Shown here in pieces: positions 9,011 to 19,052 of a stretch of DNA of 64,000 bases; within the stretch, counting starts at the first letter, position 1, and every line of letters begins with the position of its first letter. The stretch spans positions 434,001 through 498,000 of the forward strand of contig NZ_JBIGHX010000004.1 in assembly GCF_043555885.1 (NCBI RefSeq), given 5' to 3'. The notes under the pieces are model-generated. The model ran no database searches, was not told the origin of the DNA, and saw only the letters and a program-made list of their open reading frames with translations. The translations under genes were made by a program, and so were the position numbers. This DNA comes from Pelomonas lactea (GTDB lineage: Bacteria > Pseudomonadota > Gammaproteobacteria > Burkholderiales > Burkholderiaceae_C).

Positions 9011-10312
9011 TCAACCGGGCCGAGGCTGCAGGCTATCGCGCTGCGCCAGCGCCGGGAAGAGTCTGAACCACAGCGCCACGACCGCCAGCACGCCGATGCC
9101 GCCCAGCAGCACCGAGCCTACCGGCCCCAGCAGTGCGGCCGTGGCGCCGGACTCGAACTCGCCCAGCTGGTTGCTGGCGCCGATGAAGACCGAGTTCACC
9201 GCACCGACGCGGCCGCGCATGTCGTCCGGCGTTTCCAGCTGCACCAGCGACTGGCGGATGACGACGCTGACCATGTCCGCCGCGCCGCTGACGGCCAGCA
9301 CGATGAAGGCGACGACGAACGACGTCGTCAGCGCGAACGCGATCATCGCCAGGCCGAACACGGCCACAGCGCCCAGCAGCCAGTGGCCCGCGCGGCGCTT
9401 GATGGGCCGGCGCGACAGCCACACGCCGACAACCACCGCGCCCAGCGCGGGCGCCGAGCGCAGCAGGCCCAGGCCCTCGGGGCCGGTGTGCAGGATGTCC
9501 TTCGCGAAGATGGGCAGCAGCGCCGTGGCGCCGCCCAGCAGCACGGCGAACAGGTCCAGCGAGATGGCGCCCAGCACCACCGGGCGCTGCCAGATGAAGC
9601 GGATGCCCGCCGTCAGCTGCGCCAGGCCGGGCGCTGCGCGGCGCGCCTGCGCGGGGCGGTGGCGGATGGTCAGAACCGCCACCACGGCGCAAACCAGCAG
9701 CAGCAGCGACACGCCATAGACGAGGGCCGCACCCCAGTGCGCCGCGGCCGCCGCCGTCGTGCCGTGCGCGATGCGGCCGGCCGCCCACGGCCCCAGCGCG
9801 TACAGCACGCCGCCCAGTGCCGGGCCGGCAATGATGGCGGCCTGCATCGTCGAGCTGGACGTGGCGACGGCGCGCGGCAGCAGCTCCGCCGGCACCAGCG
9901 ACGGCATCAGCGCCTGCTGTGCGGGCATCTGCAGCGCGCGGGCGCAACCCAGCACGATGGACAGGCCCAGGATGAGGTTGGCTCCCACCCAGCCGCCGCC
10001 GCTGGCCAGCGCCAGGCAGGCGGCCGTCAGCAGCTGCAGGCCCAGGCTGGCGGCCAGCAGCAGGCGGCGGTCGTGCTGGTCCACGACGTGGCCTGCTGGC
10101 AGCGTCAGCAGCAGCGCGGGCAGGAACTGCGCCAGGCCCACCAGCCCCAGGTCCCAGGCGCTGCCCGTCAGGTCGTACATCTGCCAGCCCAGCGCCACCA
10201 TCAGCATCTGGTTGGCGGCGCCGCCGGTCACGCGGGCGGCCAGCAGGCGCAGGTAGTCAGTCTGGTCGCGCAGGCGGGCCAGGCCGGCGGAACTCATCTC
10301 GGGAATCGTCAT
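9011..10312 (-). CDS. MFS transporter, EntS-like (MFS_3) exporter
   Basis: A 433-residue membrane protein with about 12 predicted helices. The sequence RLLAARVTGGAANQMLMVALGWQMYDLTGSAWDLGLVGLAQFLP at the start and the LPAGHVVDQHDRRLLL loop are typical of the MFS_3 branch that includes the enterobactin exporter EntS. That branch mostly holds drug or siderophore exporters; the substrate cannot be told. It diverges from the radical SAM gene with only 69 bases between starts, so the LexA box there may also affect it. Confidence 0.85.
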   Translation of the reverse strand: MTIPEMSSAGLARLRDQTDYLRLLAARVTGGAANQMLMVALGWQMYDLTGSAWDLGLVGLAQFLPALLLTLPAGHVVDQHDRRLLLAASLGLQLLTAACLALASGGGWVGANLILGLSIVLGCARALQMPAQQALMPSLVPAELLPRAVATSSSTMQAAIIAGPALGGVLYALGPWAAGRIAHGTTAAAAAHWGAALVYGVSLLLLVCAVVAVLTIRHRPAQARRAAPGLAQLTAGIRFIWQRPVVLGAISLDLFAVLLGGATALLPIFAKDILHTGPEGLGLLRSAPALGAVVVGVWLSRRPIKRRAGHWLLGAVAVFGLAMIAFALTTSFVVAFIVLAVSGAADMVSVVIRQSLVQLETPDDMRGRVGAVNSVFIGASNQLGEFESGATAALLGPVGSVLLGGIGVLAVVALWFRLFPALAQRDSLQPRPG

Positions 10313-10364
10313 CTCCGCTCAGTCTAGGGTGTGGTCGACGGGAGGGCGCGCTGCAGACCAAAAG

Positions 10365-10380
10365 CTGTATATATTTACAG
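10365..10380 (+). promoter_or_regulatory. Near-consensus LexA (SOS) box
   Basis: CTGTATATATTTACAG fits the CTGT-N8-ACAG operator with a fully AT core and differs from the classic consensus by one core base. It ends one base before the ATG at 10382. It contains TATATT (10370-10375), placed so that a transcript would begin at the ATG itself. LexA bound here would cover that -10 element. Confidence 0.75.
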
Positions 10381-10381
10381 C

Positions 10382-11506
10382 ATGCCGCCCGCACCCATTC
10401 GCATCGCCGCCGCGCAACCGGCCCTGGTTGCCGCCGAGTCCATCAAGGGCCGCGGCACGGCCACGGCCATGCCGCACCGCTTCGAGCAGCGCGAGCGCGA
10501 GCAGTACGACGACGGCTGGGGCTCGCTGGACCAGGACGCCGCCGAGGAACACCTGCCGCCGGCCACGCAGGTCATCGAGGAGATGGTCAGGAAGATCGTC
10601 ACCAGCAACCAGTCGCCCGACATCTCGTTCGACTACTCCATCAACCCCTACCGCGGCTGCGAGCATGGCTGCGTCTACTGTTTTGCCCGCCCCACGCACA
10701 GCTACCTGAACCTGTCGCCGGGGCTGGACTTCGAGACCCGCATCGTGGCCAAGGTCAACGCCGCCGAGCGGCTGCGCGAGACGCTGGCCGGGGCGCGCTA
10801 CGAGCCCAGGTCGCTGGTGCTGGGCACCGCGACGGATGCCTACCAGCCGGTGGAGCGCCGGCTGGGCATCACGCGGCGCATCGTCGAGGTGCTGGCCGAG
10901 ACCGGGCACCCGTTCTCCGTCGTCACGAAGAGCAGCGGCATCGAGCGCGATCTCGACCTCATCGCGCCGATGGCGGCGCAGGGGCTGGTGTCGGCCTACC
11001 TGTCGGTGACGACGCTGGACAACGACCTCGCCCGCATCCTGGAGCCGCGTGCGGCCGCGCCGGCGCGGCGGCTGCGCACGATCAAGGCGTTGGCGGACGC
11101 GGGCGTGCCGGTAGGCGTCAGCGTGTCGCCCATCATCCCGTTCATCAACGAGCCGGAGCTGGAGCGCATCCTGGCCGCCGCCGCCGCGGCCGGCGCCAGC
11201 AGTGCCTTCAGCATCCCGGTGCGGCTGCCGTGGGAGGTGAACCCGCTGTTCCAGGACTGGCTGCAGCGCCACTTCCCCGACCGCGCCGACCGCGTGATGG
11301 CCCGCATCCGCGACATGCGCGGCGGCAAGGACAACGACGCGCGTTTCGGCACCCGCTTCACCGGCGAAGGCATCTGGGCCGAGCTGCTGCGCGCGCGGCT
11401 GCGGCGGGCGGCCGCCAAGCTGGGCCTGCGCACCGAGCGCCGGCCGGTGCAGCTGGCGCTGTTCACGCCGCCGCGCAAGCCGTCGGCGCAGGGGGATCTG
11501 TTCTAG
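10382..11506 (+). CDS. PA0069-family radical SAM protein (spore photoproduct lyase-like fold)
   Basis: A 374-residue radical SAM protein. The CX3CX2C iron-sulfur motif is CEHGCVYC, preceded by SINPYRGCEHG as in the PA0069/Rv2578c group. An N-terminal KGRG motif precedes RFEQREREQYDDGW. The reaction is not established for the family; relatedness to spore photoproduct lyase suggests a DNA-repair role. The ATG at 10382 keeps the KGRG motif and lacks a Shine-Dalgarno, consistent with a leaderless message. A LexA-type operator abuts the start, which supports damage induction. It is divergent from the MFS gene and convergent with the eptA-type gene. Confidence 0.88.
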   Translation: MPPAPIRIAAAQPALVAAESIKGRGTATAMPHRFEQREREQYDDGWGSLDQDAAEEHLPPATQVIEEMVRKIVTSNQSPDISFDYSINPYRGCEHGCVYCFARPTHSYLNLSPGLDFETRIVAKVNAAERLRETLAGARYEPRSLVLGTATDAYQPVERRLGITRRIVEVLAETGHPFSVVTKSSGIERDLDLIAPMAAQGLVSAYLSVTTLDNDLARILEPRAAAPARRLRTIKALADAGVPVGVSVSPIIPFINEPELERILAAAAAAGASSAFSIPVRLPWEVNPLFQDWLQRHFPDRADRVMARIRDMRGGKDNDARFGTRFTGEGIWAELLRARLRRAAAKLGLRTERRPVQLALFTPPRKPSAQGDLF

Positions 11507-11531
11507 GCCGCCTGTCGGCCGCCGGGCCGGC

Positions 11532-13208
11532 TCAGCGCCGGCAGGCCGCCAGCAGGTCCCACTCGGCCTTGTAGACGTCTGCCCGCGCGCCCACCCAGCC
11601 CATCGTCGTGTGGAACAGGTTGTCGTGCGACGCCGGCTTGTCGCGCAGCGCGGCCAGGCAGCCGGGCTTCAGCGACGCGGCCAGCGCGCCGCCTTCGGGC
11701 ACCCACATGATCATGGGCACGTGCGTCTGCTCTTTCGGGGCCATCGCGTACGGCATGCCGTGCAGGTACAGGCCGTTCTCGCCCAGCGATTCGCCGTGGT
11801 CCGACACGTACAGCATGCCGGTGTCGAAGCGGTCCTGCTGTGTCTGCAGCCACGCGATGGAGCGGGCCAGCAGGCGGTCGGTGGTCAGCAGCGTGTTGTC
11901 GTAGCCGTTGACGACCTGCTGGCGCTCGCAGTCCTGCAGCTGGTTGCTCTTGCACTCGGGCAGGAAGCGCTTGAGCTCGTCCGGCGAGCGCTTGAAGTAG
12001 GCCGGGCCGTGGCTGCCCATCTGGTGCATGACGAGCACCAGCCCGCGCTTCACGCGCTCCGGGTCCAGCGCGGCGATGCGCTTGTCGAGCTCGTGCAGCA
12101 GCGCCTCGTCGAAGCATTCCGCGCCTTCCAGTTCGTCCTTGTGGCACAGGCTGGCCGGCAGCGGCGCGGCGCCGTCGGGCAGCTTGGACGTGAAGCTGTT
12201 CGGCACGCGGTCGCACAGGCCCTTGCAGCCGCTCTGGTTGTCCAGCCACAGCACGGCCAGGCCGGCGCGCTGCAGCACGTCCAGCAGGTTTTCCTGCGGC
12301 TTGTCGGCGTCGAAGCCGGCCCGGCCCTGCGGCGCGAACATGCAGGGCAGGGAGGCGGCCGTGGCGGTGCCGCAGGAGCTGACGTCGCGCAGGCTGACGA
12401 CCGGCAACTTGGACAGCTCCGGGTTGGTCGGCCGTGCATAGCCGTTGAGGCTGAAGTTCATCGCCCGCGCCGTCTCGCCGACGACCAGCAGCAGCAGCGG
12501 CGGCTTGGCGCCTTCGGCGCGCGGCAACAGGCGTGCATCGGCGCCGATGACCACCGGCGGGCCCTTGGGGCCGGACAGGCTGCGCACGCCCACCATGCTG
12601 ACCGAGTAGACGGCGTTCAGCGGCGTGACCATGTAGCGGATGGACTTGTGGTTGCGCATTGTCGACGACAGCGTCGCGAACACGCTCAGCGCCAGCAGCA
12701 CCATGGCGACGAGGCCCAGGCCGAAGGCGGCGAGGTTGCCGCCCAGCCGCTTCGCCGCCGACTGCGCCGGCGCCTTGGGGCGGCGCAGCAGCCACCAGGC
12801 CGGCAGCGCGCCCAGCAGCAGCAGGCTGGCAAACAGCTTCCAGCTCAGCAGGTCGCGCGTCTCGCGCACGTCGGTCTGCAGCATGTTCACGACCATCGTC
12901 GGGTCGAACACGATGCCGTAGCTGCCGATGAAATAGGCCAGCGCGCCGGCGCTCAGCAGCAGCACGGCCAGCACGCCCTTGATGAGCCGCGGCCAGGCCA
13001 GCAGGCTCAGCACGGCGCCGGTGGCGGCCGTGACCATGCCGGCGAACACCAGCGTGAAGCCGACGCCGATGCCCGGCAGCGTCTGCAGCTGCTTCCACAG
13101 CGGCCAGTTGGCGAGCAGCCCCATCCATAGCGCGGCCAGCCAGGCCTGGGTCAGGGGGCGGGTCGTGTCGGGTCGAAACCAGGCCAGCAGGCGCTTGAGG
13201 AAGATCAT
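11532..13208 (-). CDS. eptA: Lipid A phosphoethanolamine transferase, EptA/MCR type
   Basis: A 558-residue inner-membrane enzyme with five helices in about the first 180 residues, then a periplasmic sulfatase-like catalytic domain. The nucleophile threonine is in VVGETARAMNFSLNGY (about residue 246). Zinc ligands include the DHGESLGENGLYLHG segment, and cysteines typical of the family's disulfides are present. It moves phosphoethanolamine from phosphatidylethanolamine to lipid A, which lowers envelope charge and polymyxin binding. The ATG at 13208 is chosen because it opens directly into the first hydrophobic region; a longer frame would add a non-membrane Arg-rich stretch. No PmrAB pair is adjacent. 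Confidence 0.92.
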   Translation of the reverse strand: MIFLKRLLAWFRPDTTRPLTQAWLAALWMGLLANWPLWKQLQTLPGIGVGFTLVFAGMVTAATGAVLSLLAWPRLIKGVLAVLLLSAGALAYFIGSYGIVFDPTMVVNMLQTDVRETRDLLSWKLFASLLLLGALPAWWLLRRPKAPAQSAAKRLGGNLAAFGLGLVAMVLLALSVFATLSSTMRNHKSIRYMVTPLNAVYSVSMVGVRSLSGPKGPPVVIGADARLLPRAEGAKPPLLLLVVGETARAMNFSLNGYARPTNPELSKLPVVSLRDVSSCGTATAASLPCMFAPQGRAGFDADKPQENLLDVLQRAGLAVLWLDNQSGCKGLCDRVPNSFTSKLPDGAAPLPASLCHKDELEGAECFDEALLHELDKRIAALDPERVKRGLVLVMHQMGSHGPAYFKRSPDELKRFLPECKSNQLQDCERQQVVNGYDNTLLTTDRLLARSIAWLQTQQDRFDTGMLYVSDHGESLGENGLYLHGMPYAMAPKEQTHVPMIMWVPEGGALAASLKPGCLAALRDKPASHDNLFHTTMGWVGARADVYKAEWDLLAACRR

Positions 13209-13278
13209 GACGGTGGGAGAGGCGAGGGCGGGCGCATTCTGCCGCCACTGCGGCCCGCAGCCTGTCCGCTGGCTGGAT

Positions 13279-14925
13279 TCAGGCCGCCACAGGTGCCGCT
13301 GCACCCGTGCGCAGCGCGACGCCGCCGGTCGCACGCGCCGCCTTGGCCACGCCGCCGCCCATGGGCTTCACGAAGCGGCCGTGCAGCACGTCGATCTGCT
13401 CGGCCAGCACGCTGGCATCCTCGATCTTCTCGGCATGGCGCTTGAGCACCAGCCCGGCCATGTCGATGAGCTTGGCGTTGCGCGTCAGCTCACCCTGCTG
13501 GATGAGCAACTCGACGGCCAGCTTGGCGCTGCCGCGCAGCGAATGGCGCATGGCCGTCTCGGCGACGCTGAAGACCTGCTGGTGGCAGTCGCGGAACTGC
13601 TCGGCCGCACCGATGTGGCCCTCGGTCATCGCGACGAGGATCTCGGTGCTGGCCTTGGCGGAACAGAAGCGCGTGCCCAGGCTGCGCAGGATGGGCATCA
13701 TCTCCTCCAGCTCCACCTCCTGGCTGGACAGGCGTATCCACAGCGCTGTCAGCAGCGACGCGGCCTCCAGGTCGAAGTTGCCCGCGTCGGCGTGCTCGGT
13801 GAACTCGCGCGCCACCACCAGTGCCTGGCCCACGCGGCGCTCGAGCAGGAAGGACAGGCCGCGGAACACGAGCTCGAAGCGCTGCAGCCGGAGGGAGCCC
13901 GGCGCCCGCTCCAGCGCGGCCGCCAGTGCGTCGTGCGCGTACTTGAAGCCTTTGAAGTCCTTGTTGTCGAAGCGCATCAGACCGATGAGGACGACGCTGA
14001 GCATGTCGAACAGCTTGGAGCGCAGCCCCTGCGACATGGCGCGCTCCAGCATGCGCAGCGCCTCGGCGCGCTGGCCCGCATAGAACCCCAGAGACCCGCA
14101 GCGCTGCAGCCGCAGCAGGCAGCCGGGCGTCAGCGTGGCGGCGATCTGGTAGGTCTTGAGCGCCTCCTGCAGGTCGCCCTGTTCCATCTGCACATGGCCC
14201 ATCAGGTCGTGCGAGTCGGCGTAGTCGGGCAGTTCGCCGATGAGGTTCTCCAGCGTGCGGCGGGCCTTCTGCAGGTTGCCGCCAGCCACCTCGGTGCGGG
14301 CCACGCCCAGCCGCGCCCAAGGCACGGTCTTGGCGGCGATGATGGCTTCGTACAGCGCCCGGGCGTCGTCGAAGCGCTTGAGCCGCAGCAGCAGCTCCGC
14401 TCCGATGCGCGCGGCGTAGAGCCAGTACTTGCCTTTGGCCTCGAAGCGCGCCAGGCACAGGTTGGCGGCGGTCTCGAAGTCCTCGCTTTCGATGGCTTCG
14501 AAGATGTCCTTCAGGATGCGCTTGCGCTGGCGCGCGCTCGCCAGCCGCTCGGCGAGGTTGGCGCTGGTGTAGGGTTTGATGAGGTAGGCGTCCAGTGCCG
14601 CCTCGGCCGCTTCGGCCACCTTGGCGTACGTGGCCTCGCTGGTCACCATGACAAAGACGGTGGAGTAGGGCAGCAGGCCCTCGCGGCGCAGTTCGTCCAG
14701 CAGGTCCTGGCCCGATGTGTCGCTCGCATCGAAGTGGTAGTCGCACAGCACGATGTCGTAGGTCTGGTGCTCCAGCATCACGCGCGCGTCTTTCACGCGC
14801 GGCGTCTGGCGCACGGTGCCCACGCCCAGGTCGCGCAACTGGGCAGACATCAGGCTGCGCGAGTTGGCGTTGCTGTCGATGATCAGCGCTGACGCGGCCT
14901 GGATGGTGTCGTCCATCAGGAACAT
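13279..14925 (-). CDS. Response regulator with receiver domain and TPR-like repeats
   Basis: About 548 residues. The receiver domain (residues about 10-135) has ALIIDSNANSRSLM, the likely phospho-acceptor Asp in IVLCDYHF and a LIKPYTSANL Lys. In the first segment the acidic pair is reduced to a single Asp. The rest is an alpha-helical array of TPR-type repeats (for example FDDARALYEAIIAAKTVPWARLG and GDLQEALKTYQIAATLTPG) with no DNA-binding domain. It probably works as a phosphorylation-controlled protein-interaction scaffold. The ATG at 14925 has GGGAG 6-10 bases upstream. A sigma-28-like promoter is visible further upstream, hinting at a motility link. Confidence 0.8.
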   Translation of the reverse strand: MFLMDDTIQAASALIIDSNANSRSLMSAQLRDLGVGTVRQTPRVKDARVMLEHQTYDIVLCDYHFDASDTSGQDLLDELRREGLLPYSTVFVMVTSEATYAKVAEAAEAALDAYLIKPYTSANLAERLASARQRKRILKDIFEAIESEDFETAANLCLARFEAKGKYWLYAARIGAELLLRLKRFDDARALYEAIIAAKTVPWARLGVARTEVAGGNLQKARRTLENLIGELPDYADSHDLMGHVQMEQGDLQEALKTYQIAATLTPGCLLRLQRCGSLGFYAGQRAEALRMLERAMSQGLRSKLFDMLSVVLIGLMRFDNKDFKGFKYAHDALAAALERAPGSLRLQRFELVFRGLSFLLERRVGQALVVAREFTEHADAGNFDLEAASLLTALWIRLSSQEVELEEMMPILRSLGTRFCSAKASTEILVAMTEGHIGAAEQFRDCHQQVFSVAETAMRHSLRGSAKLAVELLIQQGELTRNAKLIDMAGLVLKRHAEKIEDASVLAEQIDVLHGRFVKPMGGGVAKAARATGGVALRTGAAAPVAA

Positions 14926-14994
14926 GCGTGCTCCCACCCCGGCGCGGGGCCGTGGACTCTGATCGGGAAACAGGCGGGCAGCGTCACTTATGAG

Positions 14995-15022
14995 TCATCG
15001 GTATGACAGTCCATGGACTTTA
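14995..15022 (-). promoter_or_regulatory. Possible sigma-28 (FliA) promoter for the receiver-TPR gene
   Basis: Reading the minus strand, TAAAGTCC (15015-15022) is followed after 12 bases by ACCGATGA (14995-15002). The sigma-28 consensus is TAAAGTTT-N11-GCCGATAA, so each element matches 6 of 8 with a spacer one base long. It lies about 70 bases before the start of the receiver-TPR gene. Confidence 0.33.
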
Positions 15023-15124
15023 GGTTTTCCCCAGCGAGAAGGGAGCGGTGGTAAACGCGCGGTGTCGCTGCATTTCGTGACATCCGACGCGAGCCCCTCC
15101 GTGGTGGTGACGGTACCGAGCATG

Positions 15125-15160
15125 AAAAAAGCCGCGGCCTCCTGGCGGAGTGCCGCGGCT
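15125..15160 (-). terminator. Rho-independent terminator after dnaJ
   Basis: On the minus strand a 9-bp stem AGCCGCGGC/GCCGCGGCT (15152-15160 with 15130-15138) is followed by a run of T (the AAAAAA at 15125-15130 on the plus strand). It lies just after the dnaJ stop and closes the grpE-dnaK-dnaJ operon. Confidence 0.88.
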
Positions 15161-15177
15161 GATCGGTCCGAGAGGGC

Positions 15178-16329
15178 TTACTTGAACAAGTCCTTGACGC
15201 GATCGGTCCAGGTCTTGGCGTTGGGCGAGTGCTTCTCGCCGCCCTTCTTCAGCGATTCGTCCAGCTCCTTGAGCAGCTTCTTCTGGTGCTCGGTGAGCTT
15301 GACGGGCGTCTCGACCGCGATGTGGCAGTACAGGTCGCCGGGGTAGCTGGAGCGCACGCCCTTGATGCCCTTGCCGCGCAGCCGGAAGGTCTTGCCGTGC
15401 TGCGTGCCCTCGGGCAGCTCGATCTCCGCCTTGCCACCCAGCGTCGGCACTTCGATGGTGCCGCCCAGCGCGGCCGTGATCATCGACACCGGCATCGTGC
15501 AGTGCAGGTCGTCGCCGTCGCGCTCGAAGATGTCGTGCTGCTTGATGCGGATCTCGATGTAGAGATCGCCCGCCGGGCCGCCGTTCACACCGGGCTCGCC
15601 ATTGCCCGCCGAGCGGATGCGCATGCCTTCGTTGATGCCGGCCGGGATCTTGACCTCCAGCGTCTTCTGCTTCTTGACCTTGCCCTGGCCGTTGCAGGCC
15701 GTGCAGGGGTCGGGAATGATCTTCCCGCTGCCGTGGCAGTGCGGGCAGGTCTGCTGGATGCTGAAGAAGCCCTGGCGCATGTGCACCGTGCCCGAGCCGC
15801 CACATGACCCGCAGCTCTTGGCGCTGGTGCCGGGTTTGGCGCCCGTGCCGCCGCAGGTCTCGCAGCCCTCCCAGCTGGGGATGCGGATCTGCGTTTCCTT
15901 GCCGCGCGCGGCCTCCTCCAGCGTGATCTCCATCGCGTAGCTGAGGTCGCTGCCGCGGTAGACCTGCTGGCCACCGCCGCCCCGACGACCGCCACCCTGG
16001 CCGCCGAAGATGTCGCCGAAGATGTCGCCAAAGGCCTCGGCAAAGCCACCGAAGCCCTCCGCGCCCGGGCCGCCGCGGCCGGCGCCCATGTTGGGGTCCA
16101 CGCCGGCGTGGCCGTACTGGTCATAGGCCGCGCGCTTCTGCGCATCGGACAGCATCTCATAGGCCTCCTTGGCCTCCTTGAACTGCTCCTCGGCCTTCTT
16201 CGCCCCGTCGCCCTGGTTGCGGTCGGGGTGGTACTTCATGGCCAGCTTGCGGTAGGCCTTCTTGATGTCCTCCTCGGTCGCGTTTTTCGCGAGGCCGAGG
16301 ACTTCGTAGTAATCGCGCTTGGAAGCCAT
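15178..16329 (-). CDS. dnaJ: Chaperone protein DnaJ (Hsp40)
   Basis: A 383-residue full-length type I J-protein. The J-domain is at residues 1-70 with the HPD motif in MKYHPDRNQGD. A Gly/Phe-rich linker carries GGFAEAFGDIFGDIFGGQGGG. Four zinc-binding repeats such as CETCGGTGAKPG, CGSCGGSG, CPHCHGSG and CTACNGQG precede the C-terminal substrate domains. It delivers unfolded proteins to DnaK and stimulates its ATPase. It is the third gene of grpE-dnaK-dnaJ and is separated from dnaK by 67 bases containing a hairpin. Confidence 0.98.
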   Translation of the reverse strand: MASKRDYYEVLGLAKNATEEDIKKAYRKLAMKYHPDRNQGDGAKKAEEQFKEAKEAYEMLSDAQKRAAYDQYGHAGVDPNMGAGRGGPGAEGFGGFAEAFGDIFGDIFGGQGGGRRGGGGQQVYRGSDLSYAMEITLEEAARGKETQIRIPSWEGCETCGGTGAKPGTSAKSCGSCGGSGTVHMRQGFFSIQQTCPHCHGSGKIIPDPCTACNGQGKVKKQKTLEVKIPAGINEGMRIRSAGNGEPGVNGGPAGDLYIEIRIKQHDIFERDGDDLHCTMPVSMITAALGGTIEVPTLGGKAEIELPEGTQHGKTFRLRGKGIKGVRSSYPGDLYCHIAVETPVKLTEHQKKLLKELDESLKKGGEKHSPNAKTWTDRVKDLFK

Positions 16330-16351
16330 GCTCGTCTCTTAAAGCAGCAAA

Positions 16352-16381
16352 GGCCCGGAGGCGTGGGGACGCGTCCGGGCC
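16352..16381 (-). terminator. Intercistronic hairpin between dnaK and dnaJ
   Basis: GGCCCGGA (16352-16359) pairs with TCCGGGCC (16374-16381), extended inside by GCGT/ACGC. On the minus strand it is followed by TTTGC. It looks like a leaky terminator or mRNA-stabilising stem that would lower dnaJ relative to dnaK. Confidence 0.6.
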
Positions 16382-16396
16382 GCGGTCATCAAAGGA

Positions 16397-18358
<1,962 letters not shown>

Positions 18359-18390
18359 GGGATGCTCCTGAGGATTTGGTGATGTGTTCG

Positions 18391-18418
18391 AGTTGTGGAT
18401 AACTTGCGCCGTTTCAAG
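18391..18418 (-). promoter_or_regulatory. Possible sigma-32 promoter for dnaK overlapping a DnaA box
   Basis: On the minus strand a perfect -35 CTTGAAA (18412-18418) is followed after 13 bases by CCACAACT (18391-18398), 5 of 7 against CCCCATNT. A consensus DnaA box TTATCCACA occupies 18402 down to 18394, overlapping the -10. The spacing equals that of the grpE promoter upstream. Confidence 0.45.
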
Positions 18419-18436
18419 GGAACGGCTGCATGTGTA

Positions 18437-18961
18437 TTACTTCGGTGCGGCAACCGTCACGAGCGCGGGGCGCAGCACGCGGTCGGCGATCAGGAAGCCC
18501 TTTTGCAGCACGGTGACCACCGTGTTGGCGTCCTGCGTGGGGGCCGGCACCACCGAGATGGCCTGGTGCTGGTGCGGGTCGAACTTGCTGCCCTGGCCCG
18601 GGTTGATCTCGACGACGCGGTTGCGCTCCAGCGCGCTGGACAGCTGCCGGCGCGTGGCGTGCACGCCTTCCAGCACCGTCTCGACGCTGGCGTTGGGTGT
18701 GGCGATGGCGCCTTCCAGGCTGTCCATCACCGGCAGCATCGCCTCGGCGAAGGCCTCGACGGCGAACTTGCGCGCCTTGGCGATGTCTTCATCGGCCCGG
18801 CGGCGCACGTTCTCGGCCTCGGCCTTGGCACGCAGATACGCGTCGCTCATCTCGGCCAGGCGGCCTTCGAGCTCGGCGATCTTGATCTCGGGGTTCAGTT
18901 CGGCGGCCGTGGGCTCGGGGGCGCCAGCGGCGTCTTCGGGCAGGGAGGTGTCGGTAGTCAT
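18437..18961 (-). CDS. grpE: Nucleotide exchange factor GrpE
   Basis: A 174-residue protein with an acidic N-terminus, a long coiled coil (EIKIAELEGRLAEMSDAYLRAKAEAENVRRRADEDI region) and a C-terminal beta domain with GSKFDPHQHQAISVV, the GrpE signature. It releases ADP from DnaK. It is the first gene of the heat-shock operon and follows a strong sigma-32 promoter. No hrcA gene lies next to it in the window, so control is likely by sigma-32 rather than HrcA/CIRCE; no CIRCE-like repeat was seen. Confidence 0.97.
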   Translation of the reverse strand: MTTDTSLPEDAAGAPEPTAAELNPEIKIAELEGRLAEMSDAYLRAKAEAENVRRRADEDIAKARKFAVEAFAEAMLPVMDSLEGAIATPNASVETVLEGVHATRRQLSSALERNRVVEINPGQGSKFDPHQHQAISVVPAPTQDANTVVTVLQKGFLIADRVLRPALVTVAAPK

Positions 18962-18986
18962 GGCAGAAAAAGGGGCAACCGCGACG

Positions 18987-19014
18987 ACATGGGGCGCGAT
19001 GCCCTGGTTTCAAG
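18987..19014 (-). promoter_or_regulatory. Sigma-32 heat-shock promoter for grpE-dnaK-dnaJ
   Basis: On the minus strand -35 CTTGAAA (19008-19014) and -10 CCCCATGT (18987-18994) match the sigma-32 consensus fully, with a 13-base spacer. The -35 is preceded by CCCCT as in strong E. coli heat-shock promoters. Transcription would start about 20 bases before the grpE ATG. Confidence 0.9.
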
Positions 19015-19034
19015 AGGGGAATTGGCGGCGAATT

Positions 19035-19052
19035 ATCCGGGTCAACCCGGAT
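19035..19052. repeat. Perfect inverted repeat at the hslR stop
   Basis: ATCCGGGT-CA-ACCCGGAT is an 18-base perfect palindrome overlapping the hslR stop codon. On the minus strand no T-run follows, so it may be a stabilising stem or a weak terminator upstream of the heat-shock promoter. Confidence 0.5.
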
